Shown here one piece after another: positions 9,420 through 18,138 of a stretch of 64,000 nucleotides of DNA. The DNA lies in contig CAXXPL010000011.1 in NCBI GenBank assembly GCA_963674665.2, positions 124,001 to 188,000 of the forward strand. The letters run 5' to 3'. How positions within the stretch are numbered: position 1 is the first letter of the stretch; every line of letters begins with the position of its first letter. Under the pieces are notes generated by a model, which saw only the letters and a program-made list of their open reading frames with translations, made no database searches and was not told the origin of the DNA. The DNA is from G963674665 sp963674665. Lineage in GTDB: Bacteria > Desulfobacterota > Desulfovibrionia > Desulfovibrionales > Desulfovibrionaceae. The translations under genes were made by a program, and so were the position numbers.

Positions 9420-9647
9420 AGAACCAGGAAATGGTGTATTACCCCGAGCGCAAAAGAATTAACACCGTGCTTCGCCGCCAGGACCCGCCTTTTGCGGGCC
9501 TGTCCTTATGCCTTCGAGCTACAAAATGTTAAACATGTAGTGCTCTCATTAATAACACCAACACACGAGCCTGGAACCATGATGCTGCTGGGCTCCGGCG
9601 TTCTGGCCCTCTTTGGCCTGCGCAGGAAAAGCAACCGAAACTCATAA
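9402..9647 (+). pseudogene. Orphan PEP-CTERM sorting-signal tail
   Basis: The end of this frame reads PTHEPGTMMLLGSGVLALFG, then LRRKSNRNS and stop. This is a near-canonical PEP-CTERM signal: the EP-G motif, a hydrophobic helix and a basic tail, the signature recognised by exosortase (EpsH/XrtA) for anchoring or export. The upstream part is not a plausible protein: it runs out of the IS630 remnant in frame and has no signal peptide. The body of the original gene was therefore lost, probably in the same rearrangement. A perfect terminator hairpin follows at 9674. The tail implies that the genome has, or had, an exosortase system. Confidence 0.7.
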
Positions 9648-9673
9648 CATAAGCCATTGAAATCACATAGTTG

Positions 9674-9705
9674 GCGCCACTCGGCCGGAAAAGGCCGAGT
9701 GGCGC
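9674..9705 (+). terminator. Strong hairpin terminator after the PEP-CTERM tail
   Basis: A perfect 13-bp stem, GCGCCACTCGGCC pairing with GGCCGAGTGGCGC around a GGAAAA loop, followed by TTGTT. It probably ended the original PEP-CTERM gene. Confidence 0.8.
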
Positions 9706-9947
9706 TTGTTGGTGTATAGATTTCCTTATACTGTGTCTGGTTTTCCGACAAAAACAATCCGAATATTTGATCGACGTGAGCTCTACTTCCGTGCTGAAGC
9801 CTGAGTCCTTCCCAACCACTCAACACCCAACAGGCAAAGTTGGGGACATCCGCTCCGCTTCTCACGGTAATCTCTTCTCTTGACTCCGGGGCATGAAAAC
9901 GTTCCAACTGGCATGAACGTCATTTCATTCAAAGGAACACGCACCAC

Positions 9948-12080
9948 ATGTCAGACACGCATATTCAGATCATTTCCCGGGAACTGTCCCTGCAGCCCGG
10001 GTACGTCAAGGCAGTGGCCGATCTGTTGGAAGAGGGAGGCACGGTCCCGTTCATCTCCAGATACCGCAAGGAGGCCACCGGCAGCATGGACGAGGTGGCC
10101 GTGGCCAAGGTCCGCGACAGGCTGGCCGAACTGGCCGAGCTGGACAAGCGGCGCGAGGCCATCCTGGCGTCCCTTGTGGAGCAGGGCGTGCTCACGGACG
10201 AGCTCAAGGGCTCCATCGAAGGGGCCAAGGACAAGGCCGAGCTCGAGGACCTCTATTTGCCGTACCGCCCCAAGCGGCGGACCCGGGCCTCCATGGCCAG
10301 GGAGCGCGGGCTGGAGCCCCTGGCCGACGCCCTGTTCAAGCAGCGCGGCCTGGATCCGAAAACAGAGGCCAGGAAATTCGTCGCCCAGGACAAGGATGTG
10401 CCCGACGTGGACGCCGCACTTGCAGGGGCGCGGGACATTATCGCCGAGAACATCAGCGAGAACTTCCAGTCCCGGGCCGCCATGCGCACCCTGTTCGTGA
10501 AGCGCGGCCGCTTCGTGTCCCAGGTGGTCAAGGGCAAGGAGGAGGAAGGCGCCACCTACCGGGACTGGTTTGACTGGGACGAACCCCTGGCTCGCATCCC
10601 CGGCCACAGGGCCCTGGCCATGTTCCGGGGGGAGAACGAGAAGATCTTAAAGCTGTCGCTGCGCCCCCCTGAGGAGGAGGCCACCGGCCTGTTGCGCCGG
10701 GCCATCCTCAAGGGCAGCGGCGCGGATTCCCGCGAGGTGGGGCTGGCCCTGGAGGACTGCTACAAGCGCCTGCTGGGCCCCTCCATGGAGAACGAGATCC
10801 GCGGCGAGGTCAAGAAACGCGCGGATGCCGAGGCCATCGGCGTGTTCGCGGCCAACCTGCGCGAGCTGCTCCTGGCCTCCCCGCTGGGGCAGAAGCGCGT
10901 CCTGGCCCTGGATCCGGGCTTCCGCACCGGCGCCAAGCTCACGGTGCTGGACGCCCAGGGCGCGCTCAAGGAGTACACCACCATCTTTCCCACGGGTTCG
11001 CAGAAGCAGCGGGGCGAGGCCGAGGAGACCCTGCGCGGCCTGTGCTCCAGGTACGGCATCGAGGCCATTGCCATCGGCAACGGAACGGCCGGACGCGAAA
11101 CAGAGGCCTTTGTGCGGGGGCTGAACCTCGGCATCCCTGCCGTGCTGGTCAACGAGTCAGGCGCTTCCATCTATTCGGCGTCCGAGGTGGCACGTCGGGA
11201 GTTTCCGGACCTGGACCTCACGGTGCGCGGCTCCGTGTCCATTGGCCGCCGCCTCATGGACCCTCTGGCCGAGCTGGTGAAGATCGACCCCAAGTCCATC
11301 GGGGTGGGGCAGTATCAGCACGACGTGGAGCAGAAGGCCCTGAAAAAGGAACTGGACGACGTGGTGGAGCGTTGCGTCAACTCCGTGGGCGTGGACCTGA
11401 ACACCGCCAGCCGCGAGCTCCTGGCATACGTGTCCGGCCTTGGGCCGGTGCTGGCCGGGAACATCGTGGAGCACCGCGACGAAAACGGACCGTTCCCCTC
11501 CCGGCGTGAGCTGCTCAAGGTCAAGCGCCTCGGCCCCAAGGCATTTGAGCAGGCCGCCGGGTTCCTGCGCGTCAACGGCAAGGAGGTGCTGGACAGCAGC
11601 GCCGTACACCCGGAGCGCTACAAGCTGGTGAAGCAGATGGCCAAGGACGCGGGCTGTTCCGTGGCCGACCTCATACGGGACGAGTCCGCTCGCCAGCGCT
11701 TGAACATCCGGGACTACGTGTCCGACGAGGTGGGCCTGCCCACGCTGCGCGACATCATGGAGGAACTGGCCAAGCCGGGGCGCGATCCCCGCGCCGCGTT
11801 CAGCGCGTTCTCCTTTGCAGAGGGCGTCAACGACATCTCGGACCTGCACGTGGGCATGAAGCTGCCCGGCATCGTCACCAACGTCACCAAGTTCGGCGCC
11901 TTTGTGGATATCGGCGTGCACCGCGACGGACTCGTGCACATCAGCCAGCTGGCCGACACCTTTGTGCGCGATCCGGCCGACGTGGTGGCGGCGGGGCGCG
12001 AGGTCGAGGTCACGGTCATCGGCGTGGACCAGGCCCGTGGCCGCATCAACCTGAGCATGAAGAAGAAAGTTTCACTATAG
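9948..12080 (+). CDS. tex: Tex-family RNA-binding transcription accessory protein
   Basis: A 710-residue Tex protein, a nucleic-acid-binding factor linked to transcription and stress tolerance. In order: the N-terminal helical region with VPFISRYRKEATG and DLYLPYRPKRRTRA; a YqgF/RNase H-like domain (about 315-450) with ALDPGFRTGAKL and AIGNGTAGRETE; tandem helix-hairpin-helix motifs (about 485-545; GLGPVLAGNIVEHR, VKRLGPKAFEQ); and a C-terminal S1 domain (about 630-705; GIVTNVTKFGAFVDIGVHRD). Length and architecture are typical. The ATG follows AAGGA. It appears monocistronic, with a hairpin terminator at 12100. Confidence 0.97.
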   Translation: MSDTHIQIISRELSLQPGYVKAVADLLEEGGTVPFISRYRKEATGSMDEVAVAKVRDRLAELAELDKRREAILASLVEQGVLTDELKGSIEGAKDKAELEDLYLPYRPKRRTRASMARERGLEPLADALFKQRGLDPKTEARKFVAQDKDVPDVDAALAGARDIIAENISENFQSRAAMRTLFVKRGRFVSQVVKGKEEEGATYRDWFDWDEPLARIPGHRALAMFRGENEKILKLSLRPPEEEATGLLRRAILKGSGADSREVGLALEDCYKRLLGPSMENEIRGEVKKRADAEAIGVFAANLRELLLASPLGQKRVLALDPGFRTGAKLTVLDAQGALKEYTTIFPTGSQKQRGEAEETLRGLCSRYGIEAIAIGNGTAGRETEAFVRGLNLGIPAVLVNESGASIYSASEVARREFPDLDLTVRGSVSIGRRLMDPLAELVKIDPKSIGVGQYQHDVEQKALKKELDDVVERCVNSVGVDLNTASRELLAYVSGLGPVLAGNIVEHRDENGPFPSRRELLKVKRLGPKAFEQAAGFLRVNGKEVLDSSAVHPERYKLVKQMAKDAGCSVADLIRDESARQRLNIRDYVSDEVGLPTLRDIMEELAKPGRDPRAAFSAFSFAEGVNDISDLHVGMKLPGIVTNVTKFGAFVDIGVHRDGLVHISQLADTFVRDPADVVAAGREVEVTVIGVDQARGRINLSMKKKVSL

Positions 12081-12099
12081 AATGAATAGAAGAGTATTC

Positions 12100-12137
12100 C
12101 GGGGGGAACCCTTTTGGTAAAGGCGTTTCCTCCCGGC
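12100..12137 (+). terminator. Hairpin terminator after tex
   Basis: CCGGGGGGAA pairs imperfectly with TTTCCTCCCGG around a loop starting ACCCTTTT. It is one of several G-rich hairpins of the same design in the window. Confidence 0.6.
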
Positions 12138-12249
12138 CCCCCCTCCAAAAGCCTGTTATACGGGTATGTTTTTTGAGGTTCCCTTTCGCATACACCCTTT
12201 ATGATCCTTTACCATTCGGACTCCCTGAGCAATTGTGCGCCGGAACCAA

Positions 12250-12266
12250 AGTTGATAGTATCAACT
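12250..12266. promoter_or_regulatory. Perfect palindrome upstream of moxR
   Basis: AGTTGATA-G-TATCAACT is a perfect 8-bp inverted repeat with one central base, 38 nt upstream of the moxR ATG. It could be a dimeric repressor site for the moxR operon. No cognate regulator is adjacent. Confidence 0.45.
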
Positions 12267-12304
12267 GAATTTTGCATAACCATTAAAAATGATTGGGTAT
12301 CCGA

Positions 12305-13243
12305 ATGGTTTTCGAGAGCTGCAAAGGTCTTGTGGAGAATATCGCCAGGGTCATCATCGGGAAGAGGGACTCCATCGAGCTGTTGCTGGTGGCCATGTTG
12401 TCCGGGGGGCACGTACTGCTCGAGGATGTCCCGGGAGTGGGTAAGACCTTGCTGGCCAAGTCCCTGGCCAAAAGCATCGGAGGCAGCTTCAAGCGGGTGC
12501 AATTCACGCCCGACCTGCTCCCGGCGGACATCACGGGCTTCAACATATTCAACCAGCGCACCGGCGGTTTCGAGTTCCAGGCCGGGCCAGTGAACAGCAA
12601 CGTGCTCTTGGCGGACGAGATCAACCGCACCGTGCCCCGCACGCAGGCCGCGCTGCTGGAGAGCATGGAGGAGCACCAGGTCACGGTGGACGGCGTGAGC
12701 TTCGAACTGCCCAGGCCTTTTGTGGTGCTGGCCACCCAGAACCCCATCGAGCAGGAGGGCACCTTCCCCCTGCCCGAGGCGCAGCTGGACCGCTTCCTGG
12801 TGAAGATCCACCTTGGCTATCCCACCGAGGAAGAGGAGATCGAGATCATGAACCGGTTCCAGGGGGACTCCCCCCTGGCGGCGCTGGAGCCAGTGCTCGA
12901 CCCGGAGCGCATCGTGGAACTGCAGCGGCGGAGGAAGCGGGTTCATGTCTCGGACGCCGTCAAAAAGTACATCGCGGACATGGTCATGGCCACGCGCAGG
13001 GACGAACGTCTGCGCTTCGGGGCCAGCCCCCGGGGCTCCCTGGGGCTGTTGCACGCGTCCCAGTCCCTGGCCGCACTGGATTCCCGGGACTTCGTGCTCC
13101 CGGATGATGTGAAACGTCTGGTCACCCCGGTGCTGGGGCACAGGCTGGTGCTGCGGGACCAGGAAAAGCTGCGCGGCGGGAACGCCGCCGACATCCTGCG
13201 GGACATCGTCCAGAGCGTCGCGGTGCCGGTCAATGGAGCCTGA
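12305..13243 (+). CDS. MoxR-family AAA+ ATPase
   Basis: A 312-residue MoxR chaperone-type ATPase. Walker A is GVGKT (about residues 44-48), Walker B is LLADEIN (101-107), and ATQNPIEQEGTFPLPEAQLDR shows sensor 1 and the family signature. MoxR proteins are thought to help assemble or activate membrane or metal-containing complexes together with DUF58 and VWA proteins. No clear ribosome site precedes the ATG at 12305; a TTG at 12293 would add four residues. The stop overlaps the DUF58 start by 11 nt, so translation is coupled. It is the first gene of a three-gene operon with DUF58 and DUF4129 proteins, a common MoxR arrangement. Confidence 0.95.
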   Translation: MVFESCKGLVENIARVIIGKRDSIELLLVAMLSGGHVLLEDVPGVGKTLLAKSLAKSIGGSFKRVQFTPDLLPADITGFNIFNQRTGGFEFQAGPVNSNVLLADEINRTVPRTQAALLESMEEHQVTVDGVSFELPRPFVVLATQNPIEQEGTFPLPEAQLDRFLVKIHLGYPTEEEEIEIMNRFQGDSPLAALEPVLDPERIVELQRRRKRVHVSDAVKKYIADMVMATRRDERLRFGASPRGSLGLLHASQSLAALDSRDFVLPDDVKRLVTPVLGHRLVLRDQEKLRGGNAADILRDIVQSVAVPVNGA

Positions 13244-14459
13244 AAACTGGAGCGACGCCCGCTTCGACGAGCTGCAGCGCGGGGTCTTCCTCTCTCTGTT
13301 CGGAGTGGTTGTCGCGGCGCTTATCCTGTTTTTTTCCGCCATCTGGGGGCAGCGCGACCTGGTCATCCTGTCCACGATCATATTGCTGTTTGGAGGGGCG
13401 TTGCGGCTCTGGAGCAAGAAGAGCCCCGGCAATGTCCTTTGCTCCATCCTTTCGGACCGGCGTGCCGTGTTCCCCGGCGATGTGGTGAACCTGTCCATCG
13501 ACATCCGTAATGGCAAGACGCTCCCCATTTATGCAAAGGTGCGGGTGGGCATCCAGGGTTCCCTGGGATCAGCCGCCTCCGGGATCGACATCTGCGAGTC
13601 GGGCACCATCCTTTGGCACCAGGACATGCGCATAACCAGGACTCTGCGCCCGGAGAGGAGGGGGATCTACGAGGTGGGCTCCCCGTGGCTGATCACAGGG
13701 GATTTCTTTGGCGCATTTCCGCGCAGAAAGGAGATCCAACAGGACCTGCGGATCATCGTCTACCCCCGTATCGTCGCGCTACGCCCCTTCAATGTCCTGA
13801 AGCGCGCCATGTTCGGCAAGCCCGCCTCCACCAGCCCTTTCCTGGACCCGGTGTATATCATGGGCACCCGGGGCTACCAGGACTCGAGCCCGGCGCGGCA
13901 CATCCACTGGAAGGCCAGCGCCCGGCACGACAGGTTGCAGGAGAAGATCTTCGAGCCCAGCGAGCAGGAAAAAGTGGTGCTCATCCTGGAGGCGGACGGC
14001 TTTGCCGACAACCAGGCCGACCAGGACTTCGAAAGGGCGGTGGAGACCCTGGCCTCCCTGGCCACGCTGCTGGACTCACACAACTATGCCGTGGGGCTGC
14101 TTAGCAACTGCGACATAAACGGTAACGGCGGCATCGAGGAGGCGCATGGCCGGGTGCTGCGCCCCGGACGGTTGCCCGGACAGCTTCCCAGGCTCCTGGA
14201 ACTCCTGGCACGGGTCGGGATGCGCAAGACCTGCGGCATGGGCGGCCTCATGCAGGAAACGGGGAACATCCCCACAGGGTCGGCCTGCGTCTGTTTCTCC
14301 TACCGGGGCGGGGAAGCGGTGGAGCTGCTGCACAGGAGAAAGACCCCCGTGGTGAATGTCACGGCAAAGGAGGACCCGGACCGGGGCGGTTTCGCGTCGG
14401 CCCTGGTGCGCTCGTATATGCTGGACGACCTTTGCCTGGAGGACTCGCATGCAGGATAG
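13233..14459 (+). CDS. DUF58 domain protein
   Basis: A 408-residue membrane-anchored DUF58 protein. Two hydrophobic segments (about 20-38 and 42-58) precede a cytoplasmic region. The DUF58 signature is RGYQDSSPARHIHWKASAR at about 211-230, followed by a VWA-like fold (VVLILEADG). DUF58 proteins work with MoxR ATPases, apparently as their targets or adaptors. The start ATG overlaps the end of moxR by 11 nt and its own stop overlaps the DUF4129 start by 11 nt. The precise job of the system is unknown here. Confidence 0.92.
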   Translation: MEPENWSDARFDELQRGVFLSLFGVVVAALILFFSAIWGQRDLVILSTIILLFGGALRLWSKKSPGNVLCSILSDRRAVFPGDVVNLSIDIRNGKTLPIYAKVRVGIQGSLGSAASGIDICESGTILWHQDMRITRTLRPERRGIYEVGSPWLITGDFFGAFPRRKEIQQDLRIIVYPRIVALRPFNVLKRAMFGKPASTSPFLDPVYIMGTRGYQDSSPARHIHWKASARHDRLQEKIFEPSEQEKVVLILEADGFADNQADQDFERAVETLASLATLLDSHNYAVGLLSNCDINGNGGIEEAHGRVLRPGRLPGQLPRLLELLARVGMRKTCGMGGLMQETGNIPTGSACVCFSYRGGEAVELLHRRKTPVVNVTAKEDPDRGGFASALVRSYMLDDLCLEDSHAG

Positions 14460-15903
14460 GGAGAGGGGGGGGGCCCAGCCGGGATTGATGTCCCTGGCGG
14501 CGGGCTTTCTGCCCGCCTCGGCCATGGAGCTGTGCTGGCTCATGGCCTGTATGCAGTTCCTGCTGCTGGCCCTGTTCAAGTGCCGGGCCGGGATCCTCTT
14601 CCCGGTGCTGATCTACGCCGGCGGCGCCTTCACCGTCTGGCTCTGCGGGCTCAGGTCGCGGCGCAGAATAACGGTCCTGATCATGCACGCACTCCTGTTC
14701 GCGGGCACATTCTTCGCTTCGGTGCACCTGTCCCTGTACCGTATCAACAATTTTCCGCCAGCCCTGTCCTTCGAGGGGCTGATTTCGATGCACAAGGGGC
14801 CCCTCGAGTGGGGGCTGGTCCTGGTCATCATGATCTGCTCCCTGGTCATATGGCAAAGAGGCAAGGCCTCGGTAGCCAGGGTCATTGACGTGGACAACAT
14901 GTTCAATCGCCTGGACTTGGGGCTGGCCGTGTTTTTCCTGCTGCTGATCATCCAGTCCATGATGCTGGTGCGCGGAGGTATACAGCCGGTATTGCCCGAT
15001 GTGTCTCGCTACTTCCTGCCATTCCTGGTGTTCGCGCTGTTCAGCCTGGGAGTGTTGCAGAGCGGGGGTAACAGGCACCGGGTTTCAGGATCCGGAGTCC
15101 ACAAGCTCGGCATGGTCCTGGTTTTTACCGGCGTGCTCTTGTTGCTGGGGCTGGCCTTTGTGCTGCTGTTCCATGCGCAACTGTCCTCCAGCGCCCTGTT
15201 CGTGTCCAATGTCGTCTCCGAGCACGGCACTCCGGTGTTTAAGAGGATCCTGCTGGCCATTCTTTTTTTTCTCACCGGACACCGCAAATCCGTGGCCAAG
15301 CCCGCCGGGAGCGGGAAAACCGCCCAGAACGATATCAATCTGCAGGACATGGGCGACGGCTCCGGATTTCCGTTCGTGGAAATCTTCGTGTCCCTGGCCA
15401 TGGCTGTTTTCGCGTTGCTACTGTTGTTCATGCTCTTCCACCTGTTCAAGTGGCTCCTCGCCTACCTGCTGCAACCCGCGCAGCCCGGGCCGGACAGGGA
15501 GTTGCCGCGCTTCCAGGGTTTTGATGTGTTTGTCAGGCTCTGGAACCTGTTGCTGCGCGTGGTGGATCGCCTCAGGAGAGGGATGCGGCGCCCCGCCAAT
15601 GGCGAGGAGCTGTTTTTCCGCCTCAGGGCATGGGCCCGGCGCAGCGGTATGAGGCACCGCCCCTGTGAGACCCCGGCGGAGTTCGTCGCCAGGCTGGTCC
15701 GTGAGTTTCCTGAACTCGCCCCCGATTTGTCCCGGCTGCTGCAATGGATCTGCAGGGACATCTACGCCGACCGGGGCATGACTTCCGAGGAGCTGCGGCA
15801 GGCGCAAGAGGTTCTCGGGATCCTGGCCCGCCCCGGATATTGGAAGGCGCGGATGAGGTGCTGGCTCTTCGGAGGGCGCGTCAGAGCCCGAAATGGGGGA
15901 TGA
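14449..15903 (+). CDS. DUF4129 (transglutaminase-associated) membrane protein
   Basis: A 484-residue protein with about eight membrane segments between residues 20 and 365 and a C-terminal cytoplasmic DUF4129 domain (about 390-475; RHRPCETPAEFVARL and ADRGMTSEELRQ are the typical end). DUF4129 is usually the C-terminal part of MoxR-operon transglutaminase-like proteins; no transglutaminase core (Cys-His-Asp) is seen, so this is the stand-alone form. The ATG at 14449 overlaps the DUF58 stop. In-frame codons upstream to 14356 lie inside the DUF58 gene and are unlikely to be used. It closes the moxR operon. Confidence 0.85.
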   Translation: MQDRERGGAQPGLMSLAAGFLPASAMELCWLMACMQFLLLALFKCRAGILFPVLIYAGGAFTVWLCGLRSRRRITVLIMHALLFAGTFFASVHLSLYRINNFPPALSFEGLISMHKGPLEWGLVLVIMICSLVIWQRGKASVARVIDVDNMFNRLDLGLAVFFLLLIIQSMMLVRGGIQPVLPDVSRYFLPFLVFALFSLGVLQSGGNRHRVSGSGVHKLGMVLVFTGVLLLLGLAFVLLFHAQLSSSALFVSNVVSEHGTPVFKRILLAILFFLTGHRKSVAKPAGSGKTAQNDINLQDMGDGSGFPFVEIFVSLAMAVFALLLLFMLFHLFKWLLAYLLQPAQPGPDRELPRFQGFDVFVRLWNLLLRVVDRLRRGMRRPANGEELFFRLRAWARRSGMRHRPCETPAEFVARLVREFPELAPDLSRLLQWICRDIYADRGMTSEELRQAQEVLGILARPGYWKARMRCWLFGGRVRARNGG

Positions 15904-16057
15904 CCTCTCTCCCTGCCTTGCGTTTCGCGTTTTTCTGCGATGGCGGTGCCGCATCATGAAGAGATAGCACGGTCACAACACCACATTCATTGGATGGTGG
16001 GGGGAGGCTGTCTGCCGCGCTCCCCGTTGTGTCTCACCCCTGACAATGGAGTGTACC

Positions 16058-16801
16058 ATGCCGTGTTTTATCCATAATTCACATATATTATATTATCGTG
16101 AACAGGGAGCTGGCCCGCATCTTGTTCTCCTTCCTGGAAACACCGCGTCATCGGCTTCCCACGAGCAGGAACTGGCCATTTTCAGCCGCCACTTTCGCGT
16201 GGTGGCCCTGGATTGTCTTGGAACAAAGCGATCCGGCAGGTGCGGCTGGTGGGATATCGACTGGTTGCGCCATGGCACCTTTCAGGCCAGGGATTTGTTG
16301 GAACACCCGGGGAGTGGTGCTGCGTGGTCATGGGGACCAGCGGGGCGGTGGCGGCACTGCTCATGGCCCTGCGCTTTCCCGATGCCGTATCCGCAGTGGT
16401 GGCGGACAGTTGCGTGGAGACCTTCTCTCCGGATGCCCTGTGTGAAGAGGTTGCCATGCGCAGGCACCCCCTGAGGAACTGATCGCGTTCTGGAAGACCG
16501 CTCATGGCAACGACTGGCGGGTTGTTGTTGACGCAGACAGCGGGCTGTTGCTGCGCATGGTCCAGAATGGGGGCGATTGCTTTGCCGGTTGGCTGGGGCG
16601 CATAACCTGCCCGGCACTGCTTACCACCAGCCGCCAGGACTCCCGCCTTCCGGATCTTGCGACCCAGATGCTCGGTATGCACCGACAGATCCTGGGCAGC
16701 AGGCCCTATCTACACGGCGTCGGCGACCACCCCTGATGTGGACGCAACCGGATGTCTTCAGGGAGCAGGTCGGCTCATTTCTTCAGACTCTGCCCCTGTG
16801 A
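16058..16801 (+). pseudogene. Alpha/beta hydrolase, disrupted by several frameshifts
   Basis: A typical alpha/beta-hydrolase sequence is present in pieces. From the ATG at 16058 (GGAG upstream), one frame gives HILYYREQGAGPHLVLLPGN and FRVVALDCLGTKRSG. A second gives CVVMGTSGAVAALLMALRFP with the nucleophile-elbow Ser, then VVADSCVETFSPDALCEE. A third, near 16485-16735, gives WKTAHGNDWRVVVDA, ITCPALLTTSRQD and LHGVGDHP. A fourth gives PLMWTQPDVFREQVGSF up to the stop at 16801. At least three indels are needed to restore one frame. The ancestor was a roughly 250-residue hydrolase of the 3-oxoadipate enol-lactonase-like type; its substrate is unknown. It converges on, and slightly overlaps, another pseudogene. 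Confidence 0.88.
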
Positions 16802-17354
16802 TGCGGACACGCCCTTGGACAGTGCGCTGCTCCGGCCGTGACGATGCGCTTGACGCGATCGAGGTCGGTGCTGTCACGGTCGTGCTCAGCCTCCATTTCC
16901 GCCACGTCTACCTGTGCCTGCTCCAGGCTGGTCTGTTCCGATTCCAGGCTCGCCATTTTTCGTCAATGACGTTTCTTGCCGCGGAGACCGCCGCCTTCGC
17001 CTCGGTAACGGAGGCCTTGACGGATTCCAGCCTGGCCATGGCCACATCCAGCTCCACCTGGTAGTCACGGGGGTCTAGAGTGGTCAGCACCTGGCCGGTT
17101 TTCACCAACGAGTTGTCCTTAACCCGCACGGTGGCCATATGGTCGGCCACCCTGGGGCTGATGTTCACCATATGGGATTCAAGATACGCGTCATCCGTGG
17201 ATTCATGCGACATTGAGTGAAGGTGGAAGGGGAAGCCGACAAACCCCAGCAGGGCAAGAAGTGCCGGGATCAGAACTGGCGCCAGGATGCGCCTGCTCTT
17301 TGCCCGTTTTGCCGGGTTTATGGAGTCGGGCGACGCTGACTGAATATCGCTCAT
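16783..17354 (-). pseudogene. HlyD/EmrA-family membrane fusion protein, truncated and frameshifted
   Basis: The N-terminal half of a periplasmic adaptor of an efflux system. From the ATG at 17354 (GAGGA, 5 nt spacing) come a basic cytoplasmic start, a membrane anchor (ILAPVLIPALLALLGFVGF), then STDDAYLESHMVNISPRVAD and VLTTLDPRDYQVELDVA, the classic EmrA/HlyD lipoyl and coiled-coil entry. A frameshift follows NVIDEK near 16970. The coiled coil continues in the next frame (MASLESEQTSLEQAQVDVAE) and then ends abruptly at about 16830 beside the hydrolase pseudogene. The barrel and C-terminal parts, and the partner EmrB and TolC genes, are missing. The junction looks like a deletion end point. 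Confidence 0.85.
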
Positions 17355-18138
17355 GAATTCCTCACGATTATTTCGTTGTGTTGATGTGTCTCGGAAAAGG
17401 TCCGGACGCGTCATCAGGAGGCTTGCAGCACCTTGTGGAAGGGGTGCTCCGAGAAGAGACCGGGGCGGCATCCAGGATACGTGATTTTTTGTTGTTTCTC
17501 GTTGGCAATAAATGTCTGTAAAAAACATCGACGGAATAGTAGTGTGTCTGCGGGGTATGGAATTTTCCCCGGGTTTAAGGAGTTGATCGGTGTATTTCCT
17601 GGATTGGGATGTTTTGAGATCCTGGCAAGGGGTGCATCATCCAGTTCGGCAATTGTGAATTGATTTGCGATCCGTTTATTGATCAAGACCGGATTTGCCA
17701 TGGCTTCTGCACGGCGATGATCCGTTGCATCTGAATATACAATCGTAGTTATTCAGTAGCTTGGCTCATGGATATATAGTGGTGGATCGATTCATGGCTC
17801 CGTATTAGTTCGGACAGAAACATTGGACAAAAGTGGCAAGGGATACATTTTTGTATGAGATGCTTGCAAGTGAATTTTATGTAAAGTTGATTTCGAAGGT
17901 AACAAAATATCAGTATTGTATAGTCGATTTAAAAAATCAGCGCTAATTAATTGTGTAGATTAATTGAGTTCACATCGGTGTCGACAATAATTGTGGCATT
18001 TTTCGCGGTTATGGAGTAATATTTAAGACAAAGTGTGAGGACATTAAAACTTCAAGAGTTGAACCGACAGCGATCATGTGCGGTTTGCAGGGATAATCTC
18101 GAAAGGAATATCACATTTTTTATGTAGAGGGGGAGGAT
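17355..18138. other. Long AT-rich intergenic region
   Basis: About 780 bp between the HlyD pseudogene and the double-Cache gene. The part from about 17700 to 18120 is visibly more AT-rich than the surroundings and should hold the promoter of the downstream gene. No hairpin, repeat or convincing gene was found; short frames here lack ribosome sites. Confidence 0.4.

Noticed and set aside
17414..17701. A 95-codon minus-strand frame upstream of the HlyD pseudogene, ending FSEHPFHKVLQAS
   Set aside because: Considered as the end of a lost regulator gene next to the efflux genes, but no helix-turn-helix or other motif can be seen.
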